The notes beneath the pieces were generated by a model. It was not told where the DNA came from and did not search any database. It saw nothing but the letters and a program-made list of their open reading frames with translations. A program made the position numbers and the translations under genes. DNA of 64,000 nucleotides from Paramarasmius palmivorus (lineage: Eukaryota > Basidiomycota > Agaricomycetes > Agaricales > Marasmiaceae), in the NCBI GenBank assembly GCA_037176845.1, contig JAYKXP010000015.1:496001-560000 (forward strand). The letters run 5' to 3'. Below are positions 12,314-23,716 of the stretch, in pieces (positions within the stretch are counted from its first letter, which is position 1; every line of letters begins with the position of its first letter).

Positions 12314-14139
12314 TTAGTCCAAAGTTAAATCAATGAAGTTTGAGGCTTGGCTTATCTCGCCGAATTCGATCTCTGAGTCAACACTGTCATCTCCGCTTGT
12401 CTCCAAAGCTACTCCCGAATTGCTGGCTTCCTTTGCCTGACCACCATCGTCATGATCTGATGCGTCGCTGATTGATACGACTTCGACATCTACAGAGGGC
12501 GCGCGAATGAGGCGGCCGTACCGACTAGGATGGGTAGCCGCAAAAAGAAGGACCATAGGAATTTGTAGCTCGATCGCGGCACTTTGAATGGTTTGGCCAC
12601 GTCCGAGTGTGATGAGAACCTCAGAGGTGAAATGAATCACTGAGAAGCAAGCGGCGACACTTTCTTGAGGGTCAATGAGACGAGGATCAAGGATTCGCAA
12701 AGGTAACTTTGGCTTCGGGTTCATCAGCAATGTTCGGTTTGCTACACGCCGAGATGCAGTAGCATTAACTCGCGCAGCAAGTAGGGTTCCATCCTGATAA
12801 TCGTAATACACCTGTTTCTGTGTTCAAATAGAGATCAGTATCAACTTTGTGTATATGTTGCAGAGTACGAACCGAGCAAAGAATCTGGATAACTGCACCT
12901 GGATACACCATTCTGACGAACTTGTTCAATATCTCTTCATCATCCCACCTCAGATGAACACGACAACATTCAGTCAGTGCGCGAATGTCTTGAATCGATG
13001 GTACCCAGCTGGCTGCATCGATAGGCCCAGTATGGGAATTGGTCCAAGATGTCAGCGGTTTCGCGAACGCATCAAGAGCTTCACGCTGAGGGAAAACGGA
13101 AGCTTGAACCTTTTTTGCCTTTGCTGGAGCCTTCTCTGCCAATATATTGATAACTTCCATCTTCAGGTCCGTCAAGCACTCAGCTACCTGTTGTCCACTT
13201 GAAAGTAGTTGGTATCGTGAGAGAAAGGGCATGGCCCAAGATTCTGCGGCTTTCATCGCGGTTTGAGGGCCACAGCTGTCAACACCGTCATCCAGATCAT
13301 TGCCTGCAATGAGTGCATAGAGTATGAATCGCTCGCGACTGAGAGCCATTGCCTGACAGATCTCGTGAACATAATAAATGTCGACAATTAGCTCGTCGAA
13401 CTCTTTGCTTTCCGCTCTATACTAGATTTAGATCGCGCTCTCCACAGCACTGATAAATGAACTCACGAGTTGATTTGAGCGATACACGAGGCACCCAACG
13501 CAAAAAGATCGCTGTCCGGGCTGATGATCATGTCAATCATATCCCGTCTATTCATCTCAGCCAGTTCTGCATCAGCCTCTCCCGGGGCCTATTGCATGGT
13601 ATAGGAGCTAGTATATAGAGATCTGATGTAAGAAAGTACGTACCGTATGGTGGTGAAAGCCTCCAGCAACGATGAATGACTTGGCGTCATTGTGTGATAC
13701 CGGGAGATGGCGGGTGAGTACTCTTCGTCCACGCTTTTTCTTAGGCCGGCCCTTTCCATCGAAAACAAAGATGCAGTTGACAGTAGCTTGAGAAAGCTGT
13801 GTTATGAATCGGAAGAATTGGCTTAATGTAAGGTCGGTAGGAGAATTGATAACGGCTTGACCCAGGGAAGCCTTTTTGGCTGCGTAGCTGCATAGCAAGG
13901 GGCTGGGTAATAGTTGTCGTGTAAAGCAAAGATAGCAAGAGAATAAACACAGACCTGATATCAATGCCAATGGTGAATGTGCGGGTAGTACCAAAGTTGG
14001 AGATGAATCCTCTTTCCAGGGCTACATCAGCGAGGCATCTGGTCTTTCGGTGCTGTTTGAGCAGCTTCCGGATCTTGTCAATCATTTGAGTCCTGCGAAG
14101 AGACTGAACACGCACTGGCCAAAGCCCTTTCAAGCCCAT
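12314..14139 (-). CDS. XPG/FEN-1-like structure-specific nuclease
   Basis: About 530 residues starting MGLKGLWP at 14139 and ending FIDLTLD at a TAA (12314). The XPG N-region has FTIGIDIS and the FVFDGKGRPKKKRGRR segment. The XPG I-region has APGEADAELAEMNRRD and IISPDSDLFALG. The helix-two-turn-helix start is IAGNDLDDGVDSCG. These supply the acidic residues expected to bind two metal ions; the usual GEAEA is GEADA here, a conservative change. Family members cut 5' flaps or four-way junctions. The C-terminal extension beyond about residue 370 is not recognised and ends in an acidic Ser-rich tail. The exon boundary near 13490 works with an acceptor giving QINSAESKEF. It sits between the SAP gene (convergent) and the recombinase (same strand, upstream). 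Confidence 0.8.
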
Positions 14140-14965
14140 CTTACACCACAATGAAGGTAGAGGCGAGGAGGGAGCAAATGTCTCAGATTACTCTTCAAGG
14201 GTCACAAGGAATAAAATGACATTGGCTGTATTTCGCGGTCAAGTGACGAATATGTACAATACAGAATGTTAAGGATAGTGTTTCGCATGAGTATAGTAGA
14301 CGGTGAGAAGACTGCTGCATTGATTGTGAGAGATGTCATGGGCTGACTGGATTGTCGCGCTATCATATACATGACCTATACATTGGCACGTCAATTTAGC
14401 AGCAACATAGCCATTGTTGGGCACTCACCATCAAGATGTGTCTTTGAATTGTAAACCAGCCCTTGAAGATTATTCTCCGTTCTCCATACTGGTGCCGTTG
14501 ATAGGATAGCTCAGAAGGTGTTGGAATTGGCTGTACAGGAAGCAGATGTTGAAGATGGGGCCTTGAGGCGTTGTTAAAGGAATCTAGAATGTTTTAAAAC
14601 ACCGTTGTCCAGTAGCTTTTTTGAAGATGCTCACCTTGAGAATGCGTGTTTTCCCAATATTTTCCAGACTTCAAGGGTGTTGAGTTCGTAACTGTAGAAG
14701 GGGTTCGGCCGTGTATGTGTAGCAGTCGCTTGGTGCGTCTATAACAAGTTGGTGTTTCAATTTCCGTGTAGAGTCCGACTGGTGCAATGTAGTTGTAGCA
14801 TAGGTTGAAAAGACATGCGTCATCATGGAATTCAACAAACACGCACACCTCACGTGCAAACATCTATATCTGGTTTGAGCCCTCTGTTCAGTGTGTTAAA
14901 CGAAAGCAAGTAGATTAGAGGGAATATATTAAACATAGGGTATAGAGTAATGAACATAATTATTA
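14140..14965. other. Intergenic region within putative module
   Basis: 826 bp between nuclease and recombinase. A minus-strand open frame at 14594-14863 has no recognisable features, so nothing is called. Confidence 0.5.
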
Positions 14966-16903
14966 CTATCTACCCCAACATAAACATGAACGACCACACA
15001 TGGGACAGCGTATGTCAGATGCCTTCTCGAAGTTAAAAAAATCCTTCCGGGGGCATACAGGCTCGTCATTCCAAGAAACCAGGTACCGAACAATTGTCGA
15101 ATGTGTGAGCTCAGTGCTCCACCCACCCCACTGACAAATCTTCGTGAACGGCCATCGAAGATCCATTGAAAGCCATTGGCATCCACCACGACGGAAAGAA
15201 TGGGTGCCGTAAGGAGCAGGGTCTATGTTGACGTCCAGGAGGTTGTGACGAAGGCCTTCTAAGAATTGCTGAGAGGTCTGAAAGAAGGTTAGGACCTTGG
15301 ACTACACCACTCCTTGAGAAAACTTACCATAGCTTGATCTAGTGGACCAGTGCGATCCTTCTTCATCCTACGGAAGACATAACCATCTTCTTCGTTGAGA
15401 GCGTCTATCCATTCTGCATAGGCGCGAACAGGACACAAATGTCGCTGATGCTCCGGGAGTTGACGTAGAACAAAGGGGAGGATCTCTGTGGTCATGCGTG
15501 TGAATAACCAGTAACTTGCCAGAAGGGAGAGATCAAAGATACGTACCACCAAATTGTGCAGTCTTGCGTTTAGATAGAGTAATAATCATCAGCATAGTTC
15601 CATCATCGTCCTCTTCTAGCTCAATTTGGTCGAACGTGATATTCAGAACCTCATCGACACGTAAGAGACATGCGAACGCAATAGTATAGGCGAGATGAAG
15701 GAGGCGGCGGAATCTAGGCCCCAGATGATTCTTCCTGCCAGCATTCTTGAGGCGAGTATGGGAATGTGGATCGGTTGAGCTTGACGAAGATAAGGACTGT
15801 TTGATGTGTGATGGCTGGGGGTCCCAATTCTCGGACCGAGTGTTAAAATTGTACATTCTCTTGAGGATTTGCTGAACGTGAAATTAGTCATAGACACGGT
15901 GGGTAAACCCATATGCTCACAGCTGTGATGGCACGAGCACTTGTTGCTTCTTCCCCTGCGTCTATCTGTGAAGAAATTAGAGACAGCATCCCATGATAAG
16001 AATCCTTGAAAGGACGTACTTTACGACGGTGAAGGCTGACCATATACATTGAAACTTGTTGCGAGACAGAAGGGTTGCCAACCATCTTGCCCGACACCTC
16101 GCTACGATGCCACGTTAGGCTTCCGAGACCATGTAGGCGACCGAACCCAAAAGTTGCTGCTGCTCGCATTTTCTGCGCATGGCTCCATGACTTCCGGCTC
16201 TCAGTACCATCAAGCTTAATTAAGTCGCAGCTGTCATGATAATGAGTCACAAAGAAGAGAATACGTAAAACACCACTTACGCGTCCATGATCCAGGCTGA
16301 AATCATGTCGGGTGAGTCCTCGTGTGGCTCAGCTCTGAAGAACTTCTCATCCTCTGAGATGAGATTGTGCTTGTGAACCCACTGCTCCAGCTGGTTCATG
16401 AGGCTAGGCAGAGCAAATGATTTCAGTGATATTTAAAGCACGATTGAGCTGCACACGTACCTTCGATACCCAGCCAGCGTGCGATCACCTACACCCTTGG
16501 AAAACTCTTTGACAATGGAAACGTTCAGCTTGGAGGGACCGGCCTCAGCCATGACAGTATCACCATCAGCATCTCGGGTAGATGCCTCTGCACTGGCGCT
16601 GGAGGGCACAAGGTGAGGCTCCTCCTCGTCGCCACTGTCTTCTTCGCCTTCTCCATCACTGAAACCTGCATCGCCTTCGTCTTCTTTGTCCGTTACGCTA
16701 TCTTCGATAAGAGCTTCACGTTCGCCATCCAAGTCATCTTGAGCCGTCTGTTGAAACTTGAAGTTTGGTTGCCGATATTCGGAAACAACCTGGTGAAGGC
16801 CGACAAAGGCAGTGGTGACCGCATTCAATGGCGCTGAAGGGGTCTCGGGGGTTTTTGAGCGTCCCTGCTTCCTGAATCTCTTGCTTTGTTTCAATGAAGA
16901 CAT
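14966..16903 (-). CDS. Crypton-like tyrosine recombinase
   Basis: Multi-exon gene of about 550 residues from MSSLKQSKRF at 16903 to a stop at 14966. The N-terminus is basic then very acidic (GDGEREAL-type and EEDSGDEEEP stretches). The catalytic domain carries the signature residues in order: Arg in FACLLRVDEVLNI, a candidate Lys in TLSKRKTAQFG, His-x-x-Arg in GTHSFRRGG, Trp in WGGWS, and the nucleophile Tyr in TIVRYLVSW. The C-terminus has a CPMCGRSC cysteine cluster. Such enzymes cut and rejoin DNA through a covalent Tyr-DNA bond; in fungi they drive Crypton elements. All five catalytic positions are present. Introns near 15295, 15500, 15860 and 16250 splice cleanly. The upstream region to 17100 may hold 5' untranslated exons. 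Confidence 0.8.
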
Positions 16904-17942
16904 GAAGATAATGCTGCGGCGGTCAAAAGAATGAGTGTGGGCAGTGACGAAAAGGAGACTCAAAGACACACCATTTATATATTCCAAAGTCTATGCACAA
17001 GACCACACCACAAGACCAAATTTGTCCTCGAGAGTGGGAGACTGAGACATGGTTTGTCGAGTACGTGTCCTGGAGTTCAATAGTCAGTAAATAGATCAAA
17101 GAAAATGTCACAAATCACCAGCAAATCACTCACCAGAGTCACCACAGCTACGCTATCCTTCAAAGTATGCCGCATGTACTGCCTGCATGATCTAAAATGA
17201 AGTCGCCTGGGGAAACATCAGCAACCTTGACGAAAATGTCGATGCTGTCATACGTACAAGGTTCGTCAATCTTTCTAGCAGGAGACCTTGAGCTGAGCTC
17301 TCATTGAGTGGTATCACTTTGCGGTCATTTGTTCGTGTCGAGTTGGGTGGTCAAAGAGGAGGAAGAGTAGAATTCTGATGCGTGAGGAAGGGAGGAATGG
17401 CCTGGAAAGGGATCAGTAGAAATAGAATTGATAGCCATTGGTAGGATATGGCACGACTAATGTACATACCAGCACAGGCAAGCGGCAGCCATTTCAGTTC
17501 AGCTCGGGAGTGCAATGGACATGATGGATGACCTGAAAAGAGGACGTAAGGGGACACGACGTGAATGAAAGTAACTTACCTCATGAGAATGATGCCCATT
17601 TGTCTTCCTTATGGCTGGCTTTGTCTTTTTTTCGGGGTCGAAGCATTTCTGGGGGGGTCCGAAGTAGCGAGAAAGACAAACGAGGGTGAGGGAAAAAGAC
17701 AGACGCCGCTTGTAGGTGTCTTTGTGGGTCCGAGGTTTGTACGTCACAAAGGAGGTCAAGCGCTCGGGTCCTCCACATGTTCTAACTTGTCTCTCGACAT
17801 TCATCTGCGACAGTCCTCAGCACTCCACTCTCACTCTCTGAAGCTCAGATTCCAGGTTTTCAAGGCAATATGAGGCGAGTTTTCTGTCAATCCGTTGCAC
17901 TCCAATTTCTCTTGAAATTTCGCGGCATTTCTATTTCTAATT

Positions 17943-17959
17943 GCGGCGCTACGCGCCGC
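17943..17959. repeat. Perfect inverted repeat GCGGCGC-TAC-GCGCCGC
   Basis: Seven-base arms with a three-base loop; GC-only arms in otherwise AT-richer surroundings. Confidence 0.85.
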
Positions 17960-17986
17960 CATCAATCTTCTACTCTATGTTCAAGT

Positions 17987-18013
17987 CCTGGGATACGCAA
18001 CGCGTGTCCCAGG
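17987..18013. repeat. Inverted repeat CCTGGGA ... TCCCAGG
   Basis: Perfect seven-base arms separated by 13 bases that include ACGCGT-like sequence. Confidence 0.8.
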
Positions 18014-18134
18014 CTACACTGAACTATTCTCTCCCTTGCGTTCTTGACCTCGACATCTGTCGTCGTCAAAAAGTTTCCTTGTTTTCCGTTTCCGGCACCC
18101 ATAGGTGTTTTGCCTCCGTGGAACGAGGCGCCCG

Positions 18135-18150
18135 GAGCTCAGCTGAGCTC
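18135..18150. repeat. Perfect 16-bp palindrome
   Basis: GAGCTCAGCTGAGCTC is identical on both strands, with no loop. Confidence 0.9.
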
Positions 18151-18311
18151 GTCAGCTGGCTCCTTCCTCGTCATCGTTCCTTGTCACTTGTTTTTTCCTT
18201 TCCGTTTTGTTTCCCATTTTCTTCGCTTTTCTCCTCCTCCGCCCCGCCCGCGCTCCCGAACCCTAGAGTTCGGCTCTTGGGCTGCCGACTTGTTTGGCGC
18301 CCGTTACGACA

Positions 18312-18326
18312 GGTCACAGCGTGACC
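18312..18326. repeat. Inverted repeat GGTCAC-AGC-GTGACC
   Basis: Six-base arms, three-base loop, bordered by GACAG/CTGTC at slightly larger spacing. It shares the words GACAG, GTCAC and AGCG with the hairpin at 10135. Confidence 0.8.
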
Positions 18327-18515
18327 GTCCTGTCTTTCTGGGCGTTCGGAGCTCTGCTTCTCACGCTTCTGATTTTACCAGCGTTGAGCTACACTCCCAA
18401 TAGCGGTATGTCCCTCGGTATCAGTGTCGCAACATTCCTGGATACATTTATAGAGTATATATACGGATTACTTAAATAAAACCACCGTGTACGATGATGT
18501 ATGTATGTACACCAA

Positions 18516-19130
18516 TTAGGTAGAGAAGCTGAAGTTCTGAGCACCCGGAACGCTTCCGCAAGGAGCGACAAACAGGTTGTCGGAAGGTGCCCTATCGACT
18601 TGAAGACAGAGACCAGTGTTTCCGCTCCAGCGAATATTGCAGCCAGAGGCAATGAGGGTTCCTGGGGGCGAAACTGCCGCGCCTCCGCTGCAAGTTTGAC
18701 AAACGATTTCGAACTGCTGGGTTCTACAAGACTCGTTGAGTACGTTGCAGGTGTGACCTAGACATTGTACTTACGGATCGGTACCGCTGTTCGAGACAGG
18801 CGCCATCGTGACCGTGTTGTCGCTGTTCCTGGTCAGAGCAATGTTGTCGTTGGCGATATCCCTGATTCGCTGTTAATACACGCGCTCTGAGTAAGACAAG
18901 CAAAAAACAGACCTGAACACGTATGCCGGAGTGGACTGCCCATTCTGCTGAATGTGCCAGAACGGTGCTGGAGAGCCGTGGCCACGACCATTGGGGGTCA
19001 CGAAGCCATTAGCACCCATGATGCTAATGCCGGCTCCCTCGAAATTGGGCGAGCAGGTAGCACGAGCTGCCAAAGGGTTGGCAGAGACGACAGCGAGGAG
19101 GGAGAGGGCAACGAGCTGAGGAGTGAACAT
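18516..19130 (-). CDS. Small secreted six-cysteine protein, family member A
   Basis: About 165 residues in three exons. A signal peptide (LVALSLLAVVSANPLAARA) is followed by the family signature CSPNFEGAGI, then FWHIQQNGQSTPAYVFR, NDNIALT, FEIVCQTC, ASGC and a terminal NFSFST. Six cysteines follow the signal peptide and could form three disulphides. The exon joints fall at the same protein positions as in members B and C (24848 and 25958). The family is one I associate with uncharacterised Agaricomycete secreted proteins; the repeated hydrophobic/Gln pattern vaguely recalls beta-trefoil lectins, but no QxW motif is visible. A TATA-like ATAAAAAG lies at 19178-19185, about 50 nt upstream. Function unknown. 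Confidence 0.8.
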
Positions 19131-20381
19131 ATTAGAGCTGCTGAATGTGTGATGGTTTTTGTCGTGAATGCATTCTGCTTTTTATGCGTTCAGGGTGTAT
19201 GGCCATAACCTCTGCATCGGACGGACCTGTAGAGTACATAGGGTGTCAGTAGGTTCACATGGGGAGAGAAGGCCGTAGGCGTACCGCAAAACCAGTGTCA
19301 GTAGTCTGGGCGGCATTCCCGCACATAACCGACATGTCTCGATGAGGTTCATAGTCCGAATATATAGGAGGCGCTCAGCCAGGAATGAACGCCTCAATAT
19401 CTCGAATACGGCTAGTCTGTGCACCGACGGGGCTTGTCACTGGTTTTACGGTCACAATTCCCCAGGTTTGAATTTGAATGCAGACGGCAGAACGAGCCCT
19501 GGATTTCTTGAAGCCTGTTGCTATGCTTGCGTCCGAGTTGCGCCCAGATATACCAATCTGGTTTAACATGGCCAATGAGTGTTGAGACAGAGGACGGGAT
19601 GTGGTTACTCACTTCATTCCAGGACCAGGTTAGTACGAAAAGAGACTCCACATGCCCCAGGCCACAGTATTCAGGACTGGGTTGTTTCAAACGATTGTTT
19701 CAGTAGCCAAAAAGTAGTCAAAAAGTCCCTCGATGCATCGAAACAAATTTGCCGTGTCATGGACCATCTGCAGGGTAACCATGAAATTCGGGTAACCTAG
19801 CTAGACAACTAAAGGCTTACCTCTCTTCACCTCTTCTTTGCGCATTGAAGCTTGAAGCTTGAAGTCGTTGGGACATCTATTCTTGCGATCATATTGTGCT
19901 ATTTTGGGAGCGCCGTGGATGTCGTGCTGAGAGCGGAGAGCGGGCTAAAGTCACATCCTGTGACACCTGTAACGGCCGGCTCTTTGCTTCCGCCTTTCCG
20001 CTTCAAAAACGCGTTTCGAAGGCTCTTGCCTTCCACCAATCAGCTTCACCAGGATTCACCAAATAATCCAAGAAACAGAAGAGTGTTAGCCGTAATGCGG
20101 ACTTTCAACGCTGTTGTTTGGGGACTAAGAGGTCGGGATCTCGACCTGGTCAAGCAAGGGGGACTGGATTGTACGCTACTGTAAGCTACTGTTTGGGAGC
20201 TGGAACATTCAAACTTCAGGCGCACCTCAAGCTTCAAGAACCATTTCAACTGTGCCTGGCACGTAACCTTCCGCGTTTTTGTATTTTCTGTCGGCATCGG
20301 CATACTTGATATTTCAAACTGAACTGGAATTCGCCATAAAAACTCGATGTTCTTGCTTCATGGATACCATTCGTACCCCCA
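19131..20381. other. Divergent intergenic region between secreted protein A and chitinase
   Basis: 1.25 kb with only weak open frames on both strands. Probably two promoters; no distinct element recognised beyond the TATA-like site. Confidence 0.5.
19178..19185 (-). promoter_or_regulatory. TATA-like box of secreted protein A
   Basis: ATAAAAAG on the minus strand about 50 nt before the start codon. Confidence 0.45.
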
Positions 20382-21978
20382 ATGCTCCCCCTGTTGTCTT
20401 CAGTGGCTCTCCTACTCTCTACTCTCTCGTTCTCCACTCCTGCGAGTGCTGGGCCTACCATTGCTAAGGCGTACTACCCTGGCTGGCGTTCAGATGACTT
20501 TCCGTTGTCCAAGGTTAGCTGGCACAAATACACCCATGTGACTTATGCTTTTGCGTATGTATCTTCGCTTCCGGTCTCCGGGTTGAGTGCTTACAGTAAA
20601 CACAATAGAATCACAACGGAAGATGGGGGTCTAAGCCTCAACGGTTCGAATCCTGACGGGCTGAGGCCTTTTGTGAATGCTGCACACCAGAATGTACGTC
20701 GTCTGAACTTCTTTGTGTAGGCGTACATCTAACTTCAATGCAGGGCGTGAAAGCATGCGCTTCTATTGGTGGTTGGACTGGCTCGCGTTTCTTCTCAACG
20801 GATGTTGGATCTCCCCAGAATACATCTCTGTTCGTCAAAACCGTCGCCGACTTCGTCAATGATTACCAACTTGACTGCATCGACTTGGACTGGGAATACC
20901 CTAACCGTCAAGGGTAATTATTGGTATCCAGATTACAAGACTGAAACACTCACCGTTTTCATTCGCACAGCATCGGCTGTAATACCATCAATAACGACGA
21001 TACTTCCAATTTCCTTGAATTCCTTCAAGCGCTTCGTCGTGCGACAGGCGCAGAGATTAGTGCTGCTGTCAGCATAACTCCTTTCAACGGCCCTGATGGC
21101 AAACCGGTCACTGATGTTTCTGGATTTGCCAATATCTTCAGCCACATAGTGATCATGGTATGTGGTTCGCTTCTATGTAACTTTTCGACGATTCTCATGG
21201 ATTATCCAGGCATACGACATCTGGGGGCCGTGGAGCTCCGCCGTTGGGCCCAACGCGCCTCTGAATGACACTTGTGCTGCACCTGCAAACCAGCAGGGCT
21301 CCGTGGTGTCAGCAGTCAAGGCTTGGTCTGACGCCGGAATGCCCCTTGACAAGATTGTCGTCGGCATTGGGGCCTATGGTCACGGATTTACCGTCAAGAA
21401 GGACGATGCATTCGAGAAAGGTTCTACCACTAAACTCGCCAAATATCCTCCATTCGACAACGCCAACAGACCAAATGGCGACAAGTGGGATGACAAAGGT
21501 CAGCAAACTTCGTAAATCGCAGAAGAAAGATATCCTGATCCTCGTTTCAAAGCTGGAGCTGATATCTGTGGTAATAACAACCCTCCTGGTGGTACGTCGT
21601 TTTGGCCGTCTATCCTATGAATGTGTTCACGAGCAACCTTTTTTCTAGGTATATTCACATTCTGGGGCATGGTCGACAATGGCTATCTGAATGAAGATGG
21701 TACACCAAAGGTACCTTACAGGTTCGATGATTGCAGCAAGACGGTGAGTCCCAATCCGAGCTCTTCGGAAATTTTGCTCGTTCTAATGGTATTCACAGGC
21801 ATACGTATACAACCCAGATACGCAGATCGAGATATCGTACGACGACGCAAATGCGATGAACCACAAAGGACATTACATCAAGAATACTGGTCTGGCTGGG
21901 TTCTCGTTGTGGCAGGCAGCGGGAGATTATCATGATATTCTTCTCGATTCTGTTCGTCACGGTGCTGGTTTCAAGTAG
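20382..21978 (+). CDS. Secreted GH18 chitinase
   Basis: About 400 residues in eight or more exons. The signal peptide ends near TPASAGP, and the mature part starts like a TIM barrel (IAKAYYPGW). The family catalytic motif DxxDxDWE is present as LDCIDLDWEYP with the acid/base Glu. Other barrel signatures are ACASIGGWTG (strand 3) and MAYDIWG (substrate Tyr/Asp strand). It should hydrolyse beta-1,4-GlcNAc chains in chitin, outside the cell. No carbohydrate-binding module is present. A 54-nt intron at 21499-21552 removes an in-frame TAA and gives WDDKAGADICGNNN. The stop is TAG at 21976. It converges on the GNAT gene, whose end is 81 nt away. Likely wall remodelling or mycoparasitic/nutritional use; this cannot be decided here. 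Confidence 0.9.
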
Positions 21979-22059
21979 AAGGGATAAAGGACGTCTATAT
22001 AGTCGTGATTCCTTGTCGTTAATAGGGTATACAAAGAGTTTCTCGCCAAAACTGCACTG

Positions 22060-22996
22060 CTATGAATAGTTCCACTTTGTCATTACCCACTCAGGATAAC
22101 CAGTGGCAGCTTCGCCTTTCGCTGCAATTCCATTGTTATCGACTGAACCCTTCCCGAAGCGATGTTCCTCGTCGATCTACGGGAAATTTCAATATTCAAT
22201 CACAACAAAAATGATACACGGTATGCACCTCAAAACCGAAATGAGCGTAAATGTCGCGACTCCGAGGTGTAGTGGCTTCAAGATGTATCGGCTTGCCAGT
22301 GCGAGATGCACGGGTGAAACCATCCTTCACCATTAGACTACACAGACCTAGAATCATGTTTGAAGCCGAACTAGACTGATGGGTTTTGGCTGACCTTTCC
22401 CTTCATGCGCAGGATCAACAACCGTCGAAAGAAGATGCCACGAATCTAATCTGTCAAGGGAGCGTAGTTTAAATGACTTGTCCAGACTGCGGTTTACAGT
22501 AGGTGTAAATTCGAGGGTTAATCTCTGCCATACCACATATCAGCAAACAGCCTAGACGCCGAATCCTACGTCGTACCTTGAGCCCATTTAAACCCCATCC
22601 TCGAAGCACCTTCAGGCCACCTGCACGAAGACTAACTGAGAGCGGAAAATCCCAAGACTGTCCCGGCTTCAACCAAATCGTAACGCCAGCAATCCTTTCC
22701 GAATCGCCATCTGGTACAATAGCAAGTGTCAGGAAGCCTCCTTGAAGAATTGCGCTTCGGACAAGGATGCTTTGGAATGTATGAAGATTTCTAAGTGTTC
22801 GTTTTGTGTATCCAGTGTGAGTATCGTAGTTGTGTTGGTCCTTGTACGCTGGAACCATTTGTTTGACACCGCCGAACCAATTCATGGATGGATCTCGTGA
22901 AAAAGCTCTGGTCAGAACGCGAATGGCCTCGGGATAGTCCCGTGGTTCAGCGACGCGGACGTAAGGTCCTCCCAATCGAGCATTGGGAGTGGACAT
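22060..22996 (-). CDS. GNAT-family N-acetyltransferase
   Basis: Four exons, about 255 residues, from MSTPNARLGG (22996) to a TAG at 22060. The frame is open further upstream, so a longer N-terminus is possible. The N-terminal half has VRVAEPRDYPEAIRVLTRAF, the first GNAT helices, and AGVTIWLKPG. The acetyl-CoA loop is in the next exon: HLLSTVVDPAHEGKG, matching the R/Q-x-x-G-x-G/A pattern in the degenerate form common in fungal homologues. The final exons read HLEATTPRSRDIYAHFGFE and end YPEWVMTKWNYS. Transfers acetyl from acetyl-CoA to an amine; substrate unknown. No targeting signal seen, so presumably cytosolic. Confidence 0.8.
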
Positions 22997-23716
22997 TGGT
23001 GGTAACAAAGAGAGATTGAATTGGTGCAGATGAGAGCATAGAGGTCCAGGACATTTCCGCAGTGGGTATGGGTGCACGGGTAATTTTAAACCTGAGCGTG
23101 TGACTTTGAAGTTCGAGCTGACGCGCTTGAAATTTCTTCCCTTCCTCAACGTTCAACGTTTTTCGCCTGGTTTCTGGTCCATGTGTGTGCAAGCATCTAC
23201 AAGCTGACTACAAGTGACATCGACGAAGGAATAAAAGGGTGCAGTGCGTATCAAATCCTCCTTGCCGGCTCAAACGTTTTCCCTTGCGCTTACAGAGCAA
23301 TTAGCCGTTTCAGGCTCGAGTCGGAGAACCCTGGAATCATGCATTCGTCTTTCGCAAATCGCAAAGTACACTCTAGTACACTATTGGACTTATTGGATCA
23401 TCTCTATAGTGATGGTCAAACCATGTTACCGCCCCGTAGATCTCTCCCCGATCAATATCGAATTTCATCGACATCTCTCGCAATACCTCCTAGAGGTGCT
23501 CAGAACTGCTTAAAAGGCCTGGCAAAGACAAATGACCTGTCTTCGACGTTAGTCGTCGTTGAAAACCCATTCTCACAATGTTCCTGTGGCCTACAGGTTC
23601 GTCCAAAGTGGCTTCGTAGAGCTTGCGTGGCCGGTCGCTCACAGTGGACTATGCCACTGGTCATTTAAATAAACAGTCGAAAATTTACACTCGCTTTCAT
23701 TCCATCCTTTTCTCCT
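22997..23716. other. Divergent intergenic region
   Basis: 720 bp between GNAT start and the lysine-rich gene. Plus-strand open frames at 23183-23668 have no recognisable features. Presumed promoters. Confidence 0.5.

Larger units (their letters stand above)
16904..18515. other. 1.6 kb non-coding region rich in short palindromes
   Basis: No gene I can support. Minus-strand frames near 17499-17804 and plus frames near 18044-18480 lack domains. The segment 17943-18326 holds at least four separate inverted repeats, listed individually. Confidence 0.5.

Noticed and set aside
14594..14863. 89-codon frame between nuclease and recombinase
   Set aside because: No recognisable domain, splice partner or composition signal.
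20643..20653. tRNA B-box-like GGTTCGAATCC
   Set aside because: Lies inside the chitinase exon encoding GSNPDG; no matching A box or cloverleaf around it.
21513..21515. Apparent premature stop in the chitinase
   Set aside because: A normal 54-nt GT-AG intron (21499-21552) with a CTGAT branch-like site removes it and gives a smooth GH18 reading.
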